Position numbers and translations under genes: made by a program
Notes under the pieces: model-generated
What the model saw: only the letters and a program-made list of their open reading frames with translations
Databases searched by the model: none
What the model was told of the DNA's origin: nothing
Assembly: GCA_040882555.1 (NCBI GenBank)
Contig: JBBEBC010000092.1
Coordinates: 1-64,000, forward strand
Reading direction: 5' to 3'
Origin: M30B66 sp040882555
Lineage (GTDB): Bacteria; Bacteroidota; Bacteroidia; M30B66
Length of the DNA: 64,000 nt
Shown here: positions 25,260 through 33,762 of the stretch, in pieces
How the letters are laid out: each line of letters opens with the position of its first letter
Numbering within the stretch: position 1 is the first letter of the stretch

Positions 25260-26825
25260 ATGTCAGGAGGAAAAGAAACGCCAAGGCAGAAGATGATCGG
25301 TATGATGTACCTTGTACTCACCGCTCTTCTGGCACTTAACGTATCAAAGGAAATTCTTGATGCATTCGTTGTAATGAACACCGGATTACTCAAGACTGAT
25401 AAGAACTTTGAGGCAAACAACGGGCTCTTATATAACTCACTTAAAGCTCAATTGGATCTTGATCCTGTAAGAGCGAAAGTGCCTTATGAGAACTCTCAAA
25501 AAGTAAAAAAATGGTCAGATGAACTTCATCAATATGTTGCCGATATCAAGTCTGAATTAATTCAAGCTGAGGAGCAAGTTGAAAAAGGAATTGCTGATAC
25601 ATTAGATTTGGCTTTCGTTAATTCAAAAGACAAATACGATAATAGCACTAGAATAATGTGCGGCGAAACAGGCACAGGTGGTAAGGCTGCTGAATTGAAA
25701 GCAAACATCGAAAAGTTTAAAGCTGACCTTTTAGGAGTTTTAAAACCAGAGAATGCTAAAAATACCAATTTGGGACTTGATACTACCGATCCTCCTCGTA
25801 ATGGAGTTTCAAAAGAGACTTGGGAAACAAATAAATTCTACCACTTACCTCTTGCAGCTCAGATTTCTGTTCTTTCTCAAATTCAAACAGAAGTTAGAAA
25901 TGCGGAAGGAACTATACTTAATGAACTTTTCAAGTCTATCGGTGCCAATACAATAAAGGTTGATAAGCTTGCTGCTCAGATGATTCCTTCCTCAAGTGTT
26001 GTAACTCTTGGTGATGAATTCTCCGCTAAGATTTTTGTTGCGGCTTTCAACTCATCCATGACTCCTGATGTAACAGTTAATGGACGACAAATTACTGAAA
26101 CAGACGAAACAGGTTCTGTAATTTTCAAGTCTAGACCGGCATCTGAAGGGCCTCAAAAAATTAAGGCATCTGTGAAATTCATTAATGCAGAAGGTGTAGA
26201 AGAAACATCTGATGTTGAATATGAATACATGGCAATAAAACCTGCTGCTGTTGTTTCTCCAACAAGTATGAACGTGTTCTACATTGGAGTTGATAATCCA
26301 GTTTCAATTTCGGTTCCTGGTTCTGATCCAACTAAAATAGATGCTTCTTTAGCAGGAGCTCCCGGTAAGTTGGTAAAAGTTAGTAATGGAAATTATATAG
26401 TTACTGTTAGTAGTGGAAGCAAGTGCACAATTCCGGTTAGCGTGAAAAGCGCAGCTGGTAAATCTTCTTCAATGGGAGCACCAGAGTTCCGTATTAAGCG
26501 AATTCCTGATCCAACACCAATGCTATTGGGCAAGAAGAGTGGTGAAGCACTTTCGCTAGGTGAATTAAAGTCTGCAGGTTACCTATCTGCGGTTCTTGAA
26601 AACTTCGACTTTAAAGCTAGTTTTACTATTAAGTCTTTCGAGTTTGGAGCCAACATTGGTGGTTTTTATAAAACGGCCCAGGTATCAGGAAATCGTTTTG
26701 ATGCCAGTGTTGATGCCCTACTTAACCAAGTAAAACCAGGTGGTAAAATCTTTTTTGGAGACATCCGCGCTGTAGGTCCTGATGGAACTGTGCGTACTCT
26801 TACTGCACAATTTAGTGTGAAGTAA
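25260..26825 (+). CDS. gldM: Type IX secretion motor protein GldM
   Basis: A 521-residue protein with one N-terminal transmembrane helix (MIGMMYLVLTALLALNVSKEIL, residues about 12-33) and a long periplasmic part made of an alpha-helical domain followed by Ig-like domains (for instance SVKFINAEGVEETSD and FRIKRIPDPTPMLLGKKSG). It spans the periplasm as a dimer and passes torque from the GldL ring to GldK-GldN. It follows gldL by 32 bases. Confidence 0.97.
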   Translation: MSGGKETPRQKMIGMMYLVLTALLALNVSKEILDAFVVMNTGLLKTDKNFEANNGLLYNSLKAQLDLDPVRAKVPYENSQKVKKWSDELHQYVADIKSELIQAEEQVEKGIADTLDLAFVNSKDKYDNSTRIMCGETGTGGKAAELKANIEKFKADLLGVLKPENAKNTNLGLDTTDPPRNGVSKETWETNKFYHLPLAAQISVLSQIQTEVRNAEGTILNELFKSIGANTIKVDKLAAQMIPSSSVVTLGDEFSAKIFVAAFNSSMTPDVTVNGRQITETDETGSVIFKSRPASEGPQKIKASVKFINAEGVEETSDVEYEYMAIKPAAVVSPTSMNVFYIGVDNPVSISVPGSDPTKIDASLAGAPGKLVKVSNGNYIVTVSSGSKCTIPVSVKSAAGKSSSMGAPEFRIKRIPDPTPMLLGKKSGEALSLGELKSAGYLSAVLENFDFKASFTIKSFEFGANIGGFYKTAQVSGNRFDASVDALLNQVKPGGKIFFGDIRAVGPDGTVRTLTAQFSVK

Positions 26826-26837
26826 GTCCTTAAACAA

Positions 26838-27692
26838 TTGGTTATGAAAAGAATAGGAATAATAATCGCATCTTTTGTTGCATTCATTTCGATGGATGTA
26901 AATGCTCAATCCGTACTTGGCGATGAAAACGCTTATGATGGCGCTTACAAAAGAGAACATATTCAGAATCGTAAACCGATTCCTTATACTCCTATTCGCG
27001 AAGCTGATGTGATGTGGAAGAGAAGAGTTTGGAGAATTGTTGATCTTCGTGAAAAGGTTAACCTGCCTCTTTACTACCCAATTTCTGCGGATGTAAATGG
27101 TTTAAGGAGTCTGACAAATGTGCTTTATAAAGCCGTTACTGAAGAGGTTTCTTTAAGAGTTTACAGTGCTTCAACTGATGACTTTTCTATAGAAATAACT
27201 CCAGGTGATGTAAAAAAGCTTACCGAGAAAAGCTACGATAAGATGATTCCAAGTATGTTGGATCCATCTATAGACACATTAATTACGATTACTGAAAGCT
27301 TCTCTCCTAATCGTGTTAAGAAGCTTCTTATAAAGGAAGAATGGTTCTTTGATCGTCAGAGATCTGTACTTGATGTTAGAATACTTGGAATTTCTCCTCT
27401 ATACGAACAAGATGATAAAGAAAAAGGAGATCAGCCTTTGTTTTGGGTTTATTTTCCTGAAGCAAGAAACATTCTCGCTAAGTATGATGTTTTTAATAGA
27501 AAGAATCCAACAGAGCGTCGTTCATTTGATGATATCTTTTGGAAGAGACAATTCAGTAGTTACATTATCAAGGAAGAAAACGTCTACGATAGGTCAATTA
27601 ATGAGTATAAGAAAGGTCTAGATGCTTTACTTGAAGCAAATAGAATAAAAGAAGAAATAATGATCTTTGAACATGACCTTTGGGAATTTTAA
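26838..27692 (+). CDS. gldN: Type IX secretion protein GldN
   Basis: A 284-residue periplasmic protein with a signal peptide ending NAQS (about residue 25) and the family segments EADVMWKRRVWRIVDLREK, NLPLYYP, KLLIKEEWFFDRQRS, VRILGISP and WVYFPEARNIL. GldN (PorN) pairs with GldK in the ring. It starts 12 bases after gldM and is followed by a strong bidirectional terminator, so it closes the gldK-N unit. Confidence 0.96.
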   Translation: MVMKRIGIIIASFVAFISMDVNAQSVLGDENAYDGAYKREHIQNRKPIPYTPIREADVMWKRRVWRIVDLREKVNLPLYYPISADVNGLRSLTNVLYKAVTEEVSLRVYSASTDDFSIEITPGDVKKLTEKSYDKMIPSMLDPSIDTLITITESFSPNRVKKLLIKEEWFFDRQRSVLDVRILGISPLYEQDDKEKGDQPLFWVYFPEARNILAKYDVFNRKNPTERRSFDDIFWKRQFSSYIIKEENVYDRSINEYKKGLDALLEANRIKEEIMIFEHDLWEF

Positions 27693-27729
27693 TTTGAATT
27701 CAATTTTTGTTTAACCTCCACGCTTACGC

Positions 27730-27761
27730 AAAAAAGGCTGCCCGATCGGGCAGCCTTTTTA
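27730..27761. terminator. Bidirectional intrinsic terminator after gldN
   Basis: A perfect inverted repeat with GGCTGCCCGATCGGGCAGCC as its core, flanked by A and T runs on both sides. It lies between gldN and the convergent nucleotidyltransferase gene and can serve both. Confidence 0.9.
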
Positions 27762-27782
27762 TTTTTATCATTCTTCTTTAGA

Positions 27783-28880
27783 TTAAACAAACTCCTCGCC
27801 TTTTTCAACTCTTACATTTGTTACTAACTGGCGTATTTCTTGCTCATCCTCCATCTTGCAGATAAGTAATATCCCTTCCGACTCAACAACTATAAAATCA
27901 TTGAGTCCTTGAATTACTACCAACTTATCTTTAGGAACATTTACAATACACCCCGAAGAATGCTGCATCATTACCTTCTTCCCGATAATGGCATTATTGT
28001 ATTCATCTTTGGAAGAGTTTTCATAAAGAGAACCCCAAGTTCCTAAATCAGACCAGCCGAAATCGGTAGGTAAAACATATACATTAGAAGCTTTCTCCAT
28101 AACTCCATAATCTATGGAGATATTGGTGCATTGTGCATAAGCCTGCTCAATAAATTCGTTTTCCTTTTCAGTATAATAAAAAGAATCACCTTCTGAAAAA
28201 ATAGTATTTACTTCGGGTAAATGATCTTCGAACGATTTGATAAAAGAAGAGGCTTTACCTATAAAAATCCCTGAATTCCATAAAAAATCACCGCTAGACA
28301 GAAAAGATTTTGCAAGTTCTAAATTTGGCTTTTCTGTAAATGTCTTTACCTTTTTTATGATACCGTTGAAGAAGCTTTCCTCTTCAACCATATATTGAAT
28401 ATAGCCGTAACCAGTATCTGGCCTACTTGGCTGAATACCTAAAGTTAAAAGAGCTTCCTCTTGAGAGACAAAATCAAACCCTGTTTGAACACTTTCTAAG
28501 AAAGCATCCTTATGCAGAATCAGGTGATCTGAAGGGGCTATTATAAGTCTTGCCTCAGGATTAATCTTTGATATCTTATGACTCGCGTAGGCTATGCATG
28601 GAGCGGTGTTTCTTCTAGCTGTTTCCAACAAAACATTTTCATGGTCTATGCCTGGAAGCTGATCCTTAACAAGGGCTTCATATGCTCTATTTGTGACGAT
28701 AAAAATGTTTTCTTTTGGTACGAGTCCATTAAACCTATTAAACGTCTCCTGGAGCAAACTTTTGCCTGTTCCAAGCACATCTAAGAATTGTTTAGGATTA
28801 TGTTGTCTGCTCATTGGCCAGAAACGACTTCCGATGCCTCCAGCCATAATTACGCAGTAGTTATTCTTGTTTTCTTCCAT
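27783..28880 (-). CDS. manC: Mannose-1-phosphate guanylyltransferase
   Basis: A 365-residue nucleotidyltransferase that would make GDP-mannose from mannose-1-phosphate and GTP. It shows the pyrophosphorylase signature MAGGIGSRFWPMSR, PKQFLDVLG, the substrate segment FTEKPN and FLWNSGIF, and DYGVMEKASN with GWSDLGTWGSLYE. It lacks the C-terminal isomerase domain of bifunctional enzymes. GDP-mannose feeds glycan and lipopolysaccharide synthesis. It lies 19 bases after the aminotransferase gene on the same strand. Confidence 0.92.
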   Translation of the reverse strand: MEENKNNYCVIMAGGIGSRFWPMSRQHNPKQFLDVLGTGKSLLQETFNRFNGLVPKENIFIVTNRAYEALVKDQLPGIDHENVLLETARRNTAPCIAYASHKISKINPEARLIIAPSDHLILHKDAFLESVQTGFDFVSQEEALLTLGIQPSRPDTGYGYIQYMVEEESFFNGIIKKVKTFTEKPNLELAKSFLSSGDFLWNSGIFIGKASSFIKSFEDHLPEVNTIFSEGDSFYYTEKENEFIEQAYAQCTNISIDYGVMEKASNVYVLPTDFGWSDLGTWGSLYENSSKDEYNNAIIGKKVMMQHSSGCIVNVPKDKLVVIQGLNDFIVVESEGILLICKMEDEQEIRQLVTNVRVEKGEEFV

Positions 28881-28899
28881 CTAAACCAACTAATCTTTT

Positions 28900-30186
28900 T
28901 TAATGAAGTTTTTGAATGCTTCTTTTGATAGCATCCATTACTAAACTAATCTCATCACTTACCAATGTGCCGACTGATAATCTGAACCAGGTAGAATCAT
29001 TAGAAGCGCCAAAAGCATAAAATGGTACAATAGCCAATCCTGCATCATTTAACAAATAGCTTGTTACTTCTGCTGAAGAGCTAATCTCTTTTCCATCATC
29101 TGTTATTTTCCCTAAAAGGTCGAATTTAACTGTTAAATAAATCGCACCGGCAGGTGCTATAGAATCTACCGGAAAGCCTTGTTCTTTTAGTTTCTGAAAC
29201 GATTCATGTAAAGAATCCAGCCTTTTATTAAGGCGTGACTTAAGTATCTCTAAATCTACTTTTACCTGCTTACGATTTTCTAAATACTTGCTGGTAGCAA
29301 CTTGTTCTGCTTTTGGTGACCATGCTCCAATATGACCCAGAATGCTTCTCATTTTTCCAATAATATCATCAGGTCCGAAAGCCCACCCTACTCTTACTCC
29401 TGTTGCAGAAAAGGATTTAGAAATTCCGTCAATATATATCGTGTATGGTTTAAGTGCCGGAACTAACGACACTGGATCATAATGTTTTGTATCGCCATAA
29501 GTGAGCATCCAATATATCTGATCATAAAGAAGAAATAAAGGTTTGCGGTCAGGCGATCTCCTCAAATTTTCTTCAAGTACTAGCTCTGATATCTCACGCA
29601 AATCCTCTTTATTAAAAACTGTTCCAGTGGGATTTAATGGCGAGCACAAGGCCAACATGGAAACTTCAGAAATATAAGGTCGTAAATCATCTGCCTTTGG
29701 CATAAAATTATTTTCCGGCCTCGTTTCCACCATTACTGCTTCAGCATGAGTAAGGTGACTGTAGTGATTATTATTCCAAGAAGGAACAGGAAAAAGAACC
29801 TTATCGCCTGCATCTACCAATGCCTGAAATGCAGCATAAATGAGTGGTCTTGCTCCTCCTGCAATTAAAAACTCATCAGGTGTATATTTTAGACCTTGTT
29901 CATCAAAAATATAATCCGAAACGGCTTCTCGAAGCGCTTGAATACCGTTTGCTGCCGGATAATTCGTTTCGTTATTCGTGTAAGCTCTAATTATCTCTTC
30001 CTTCAATAAATCCGGAAGCGGAAATAAGTTTGGATTAAAATCGCCAATAGTGAAATTGTAAATCTTCTGTCCTGACTTAATTTTATCGTTAATCTCTCCA
30101 GCAAGTCTGATGATTTCAGAGCCTTTTAACTCCGAAACCATTGTAGAAAAGCGTTTTTGAGGCGATTTGACTTGCTCTTGGCTCAT
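28900..30186 (-). CDS. Class I/II pyridoxal-phosphate aminotransferase
   Basis: A 428-residue fold-type I aminotransferase. Visible marks are NYPAANGIQALREAVSDY, the SPLNPTGTVF substrate loop, LYDQIYW with the cofactor-binding Asp and Tyr, and the Schiff-base Lys in IDGISKSFSATGVRVGWAFGP. This is the aspartate/aromatic aminotransferase group; the amino acid used cannot be told from sequence. It follows the SprT-like gene by 35 bases and precedes manC, so the three may be one transcript. Confidence 0.9.
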   Translation of the reverse strand: MSQEQVKSPQKRFSTMVSELKGSEIIRLAGEINDKIKSGQKIYNFTIGDFNPNLFPLPDLLKEEIIRAYTNNETNYPAANGIQALREAVSDYIFDEQGLKYTPDEFLIAGGARPLIYAAFQALVDAGDKVLFPVPSWNNNHYSHLTHAEAVMVETRPENNFMPKADDLRPYISEVSMLALCSPLNPTGTVFNKEDLREISELVLEENLRRSPDRKPLFLLYDQIYWMLTYGDTKHYDPVSLVPALKPYTIYIDGISKSFSATGVRVGWAFGPDDIIGKMRSILGHIGAWSPKAEQVATSKYLENRKQVKVDLEILKSRLNKRLDSLHESFQKLKEQGFPVDSIAPAGAIYLTVKFDLLGKITDDGKEISSSAEVTSYLLNDAGLAIVPFYAFGASNDSTWFRLSVGTLVSDEISLVMDAIKRSIQKLH

Positions 30187-30221
30187 TTTACAATAAATAA
30201 AGTCGCAAGTTACAAATTCTT

Positions 30222-30863
30222 TTAGCCTTCGGCGGAAACAGGCTCAACTTCCGCAAGAGGGTTTATTAAATAAATTTTACCCGTAGAAACTTCTAGGCAT
30301 TGAAAATATTTTCGGCGCTGATCACCTTTTTTGAATACTCTTCCTGTTGGCAAACGAAAAACTGAACTCACAGGGATTTCTTCTAATAAGATTTTAGGAT
30401 CTTCGTCATAGTGCATCAAAACTCTCATGAGATTCATATCTGAACAACTAGATGCAGCTGGGTTATTAAGATAATCAATTAAAGCTGGAGCGATGTCTTC
30501 AGGAAATATATCCATAGCTAAAAAAGGAAGAAGCATTTCTCTGAACTTCTCTTTCCATTCTAATCCATGTGGTTTTACTTTATCATGATATGTATTCCAT
30601 GTGATCAAGTGAGCCATTTCATGGACTAGAGTTATCAAAAAAGCGTATTGATTTAAATTGTAGTTCACACTTATTCTATGTCCTTTGCTAAGCCGACTGT
30701 TCGGTCTAAAATCGCCAAGCTTAGTCGATCTCTCGGAAGTTATTTTTAGATGGACTCCATATTCAATTATCCAATTAACAATGACATCCACCGCTTGAGG
30801 TGTTATGTATTTTCCTAAAACCCGACTGTAATTCTCTCTCATATTATGGATTAAAGATGCCAA
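30222..30863 (-). CDS. SprT-like zinc metalloprotease-domain protein
   Basis: A 213-residue protein with the zinc-binding HEMAH motif in LVHEMAHLITW and a third ligand candidate in KPHGLEWKEKF, the pattern of the SprT-like family (PF10263). The N-terminal part (YITPQAVDVIVNWIIEYGVHLKI) and RLSKGHRISVNYNLNQ also fit. In eukaryotes the related Spartan domain cuts DNA-protein crosslinks; the bacterial role is not known. The name should not be confused with the gliding protein SprT. Confidence 0.85.
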   Translation of the reverse strand: MASLIHNMRENYSRVLGKYITPQAVDVIVNWIIEYGVHLKITSERSTKLGDFRPNSRLSKGHRISVNYNLNQYAFLITLVHEMAHLITWNTYHDKVKPHGLEWKEKFREMLLPFLAMDIFPEDIAPALIDYLNNPAASSCSDMNLMRVLMHYDEDPKILLEEIPVSSVFRLPTGRVFKKGDQRRKYFQCLEVSTGKIYLINPLAEVEPVSAEG

Positions 30864-30954
30864 TTATTAGGCTTTTCAAATTCAGCTATTGAGATTCTTT
30901 TTAACAAGGAGTGGTTTATCGGTTAGTCTTGCTGAAAATTTGTAACATTGGAAA

Positions 30955-31542
30955 ATGCTTTTCCGAATGCGTTATTATATTAATTCAGGGCTTTTTGCAG
31001 CCCTATTACTTTGTTTCTTTCTACCCTTTCTAGAAATTAAATGCAATGATACCTCGCTCGGTTCAATGACTGGTTACTCTTTAATGACCGCTGGTGAAAT
31101 GAACTTAAAGGATGCATCAATGATGGATTATCTAAAAGATAATGAAGAGTTTAATTTACTAAACAACGAAAGAAAAAAACATCCTGACTTTTTTACAATC
31201 ATAGCTGCCGTACTACTTTTTGCAGGAGCGGTTCTTTCTTTGGCCTTGAAAAAATATAGGGAGCAGATGGCCATTATTATCGCCGCGCTGACACTTACAT
31301 TAATGATTGTTTTTAGGGCCATGATGTTATATCAATGGGATAAACAAGTTGGTTCACAACCCGAAATGCTAAGTTTTATAAAACTCTCCATTAATTTCGC
31401 AATTGGTTATTGGCTTGTAGTTATAGGTAACGCCATAATTGGCGGATTAAACGGTTACTATCTATTCAAAAAGAAAAAAGTACAGGAGAATATCACTGAG
31501 TTTCACACCAAGCAATCACCTGATACACTGGAAGAGCTTTAA
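30955..31542 (+). CDS. Hypothetical membrane protein with four predicted helices
   Basis: A 195-residue protein with hydrophobic segments at about residues 8-26, 77-97, 104-124 and 145-170, ending in a short charged tail. An ATG four codons on is an alternative start. I do not recognise a family. It is alone on the plus strand between two minus-strand units, and its stop is three bases from that of the NlpC/P60 gene. Confidence 0.6.
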   Translation: MLFRMRYYINSGLFAALLLCFFLPFLEIKCNDTSLGSMTGYSLMTAGEMNLKDASMMDYLKDNEEFNLLNNERKKHPDFFTIIAAVLLFAGAVLSLALKKYREQMAIIIAALTLTLMIVFRAMMLYQWDKQVGSQPEMLSFIKLSINFAIGYWLVVIGNAIIGGLNGYYLFKKKKVQENITEFHTKQSPDTLEEL

Positions 31543-31544
31543 TT

Positions 31545-32042
31545 TTATCGATAGCTTCCAAATGCTTTGAAATGCTGTTTATAGTATTCTTCATCCCTAG
31601 AAGATACAATCACCCCCTTTTTTGTACTAGCATGCACGAAGTATTTTCCACTTAAGTGCATACCCACGTGTGATACTGAACCTGTTTTAATATCGAAAAA
31701 AATTAAATCTCCGATTATTAGGGATTTTTCTTCCACTTTTTTAGAATTCTTATACAATTCATTTGATGTTCTCGGTAGTTTAATCCCAAAATATTCATTG
31801 TAAGTAGTATTTACAAAACCTGAGCAATCAGTTCCTCCTTTAGAATTTCCTCCATATTTATAAGGCGCTCCAATCCAGTTTGAGACATATTCAACATAAT
31901 TAATATCAATGTTGTCGGGCAAGGTTACTCCCATCAAAACAGGACTTGAGCTCTTACTTTGATTTGTAGTTTTATTTCTCGTTGATCTACAGGATGATAA
32001 AGTGGCTATCAATAAGAAGCCTACTAATAAGCAGCGATTCAT
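31545..32042 (-). CDS. NlpC/P60 family cell-wall hydrolase lipoprotein
   Basis: A 165-residue lipoprotein (lipobox ATLSSC, Cys about residue 18) with an NlpC/P60 papain-like domain. The catalytic Cys lies in GGTDCSGFVN, the His in GSVSHVGMHL and the polar third residue in YFVHASTKKG. Such enzymes cut peptidoglycan stem peptides, usually between D-Glu and the diamino acid. The start shares TAATG with the stop of the MORN-repeat gene, so it is the last member of the nadA - M16 - MORN - NlpC operon. Confidence 0.92.
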   Translation of the reverse strand: MNRCLLVGFLLIATLSSCRSTRNKTTNQSKSSSPVLMGVTLPDNIDINYVEYVSNWIGAPYKYGGNSKGGTDCSGFVNTTYNEYFGIKLPRTSNELYKNSKKVEEKSLIIGDLIFFDIKTGSVSHVGMHLSGKYFVHASTKKGVIVSSRDEEYYKQHFKAFGSYR

Positions 32043-33762
32043 TAGTAGATATAAGGGTTTTTCTGAATTAAGCTTTCGAAATCGGCTGGGGAAAATTCGG
32101 GGAAAATTTTTATTCCATTATACTTTTTCTCAACCCCATCTTCATAAGTAATACTTAGTTCCATAGTTCCATCTGGAAGAAACTTTGTCCATACTCCTTG
32201 TCTAATTCCTGAAGAATAAGAGCCTGTCCACTTAATTTCTCCTTCTGGATACCACGCTTTATGACTGCCTTCGGCCAGACTTTCCCTAAAATCTCCTTCA
32301 AAGCTTTTTTGCCCATTGTCAAAGAAATGAACCCACTTGCCATTCATTTCTCCAGCTGCAAAATTTCCGATAATTCTTTGATCTCCATCTTTAAACAACC
32401 ATCTACCCTCTTTTTGGCCTCGATAATACTCACCGGTTGAGAGAGTGTCGCCGTTTGGTTCTAGCTCGAATGCAAACCCTTCTTCCTTTCCTTTCTGATA
32501 AACTTCTTCTCTCAATAATTCTCCGGTTTCGTAATACCAGTTCCACCTTCCGGTGGGAAGACCATTCGAATAAGAACCTTTTTGTTCCATTGCTCCTCCA
32601 AAAAAGAGATACTCCCAATTCCCGTTTTTCAAATCATCGAGATAATTGCCTTGAGATTTAATGGAGCCATCTAAATAAAACTCTTTCCATTCTCCTTGCC
32701 TTCTGCCCTGCTCATCTAACAAACCTTCTGCTGTTAAATAGCCATTTTCATAAATCCTTGCCTTATCAGGATTGCCAGTAGAATCATAAAAAGTGTGTAA
32801 TCCAACAGGTTTCCCCTTTAAATAAGCCCCTTGAGATTTTACTATTCCATCCTGATAGAACGACTTTTGAAGTTTTACTTTATTCAGTTCATCTTCCTCA
32901 GCTTGCAAAATGTCATTTACATATTTTTCAAGTTTCGTAAGATTACCAGAAGCATCATATTCTTTAAGAAATCCATTCTTTAAATCATCCAAATATTGAA
33001 CGCTTTTAAAGATTCTGAACAGTGAATCAGTTTTAACCCAAATACCTGTCCTTTGTTGTTGCTTATCAAAGCGATTAACTCGCGTTTTTCTAAGTATTAA
33101 NNNNNNNNNNNNNNNNNNNNNNNNNNNNNNNNNNNNNNNNNNNNNNNNNNNNNNNNNNNNNNNNNNNNNNNNNNNNNNNNNNNNNNNNNNNNNNNNNNNN
33201 CTGTCCTTTGTTGTTGCTTATCAAAGCGATTAACTCGCGTTTTTCTAAGTATTAAGCCATTCTTATACTCAATAATATTTATAATCCTCCCGTCGTCTGA
33301 TAATTCGGCAGCATTGCCATTTTCTTTGCCATTCTGAAAAAAAACTATTGCTTGAATATTCCCCTTTTTATCAAATTTTTCTGCCTTGCCGTTTAAAGTA
33401 TCATCCAAGAAGTTCTCTCGAGATTTTATTATTCCACTATCTGAAAACACCTCTCTTAGACCATTCTTTCTACCTAAATCGTAGTCGACCCGCATGGATA
33501 AAAATCCATTTTCATTGTAAAATTTCCATGTGCTATCAGTCTTACCTGAAATAAGATTGCCTTGTGATTTAATTTTCCCGCTTTCATAGAAATTCATCCA
33601 GAAACCCCAAGGAATTTCATTTTTTAGAAATCCTTCTCCTGAAATAGTCCCGTCAGGAAAAGTATAACTCACTCTTTTCAGAGTATCAGAACCTGAAACT
33701 ACTTGACCACTAAGTAAGCAAGGGCTTAGACATAGCACCAACAAAAAGTGCCTTGCTCTCAT
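32042..33762 (-). CDS. MORN-repeat (YwqK-like) secreted protein, interrupted by an assembly gap
   Basis: Both sides of the N run read in one frame: the N-terminal piece (33762 to 33201) has a signal peptide and MORN-like repeats; the C-terminal piece (from 33100) goes on with about ten more. Repeats follow the pattern Y-x-x-G-x-x-x-x-x-G-x-w-x-x-y-x-x-G, as in QGEWKEFYLDGSIKSQGNY and NGKWVHFFDNGQKSFEGDF. The two sides share an identical 55-base end; joining there gives a single 521-residue protein without stop (1566 bases). MORN/YwqK repeats are seen in many Bacteroidota exported proteins of unknown role. It is coupled by TAATG to the M16 peptidase upstream and to NlpC/P60 downstream. Confidence 0.85.
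33101..33200. other. Assembly gap of 100 N, likely artificial
   Basis: The 55 bases before the gap (33046-33100) are identical to the 55 bases after it (33201-33255). Collapsing gap plus one copy restores an open reading frame. The gap is therefore an unmerged contig overlap and its length of 100 is a placeholder. Confidence 0.93.
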
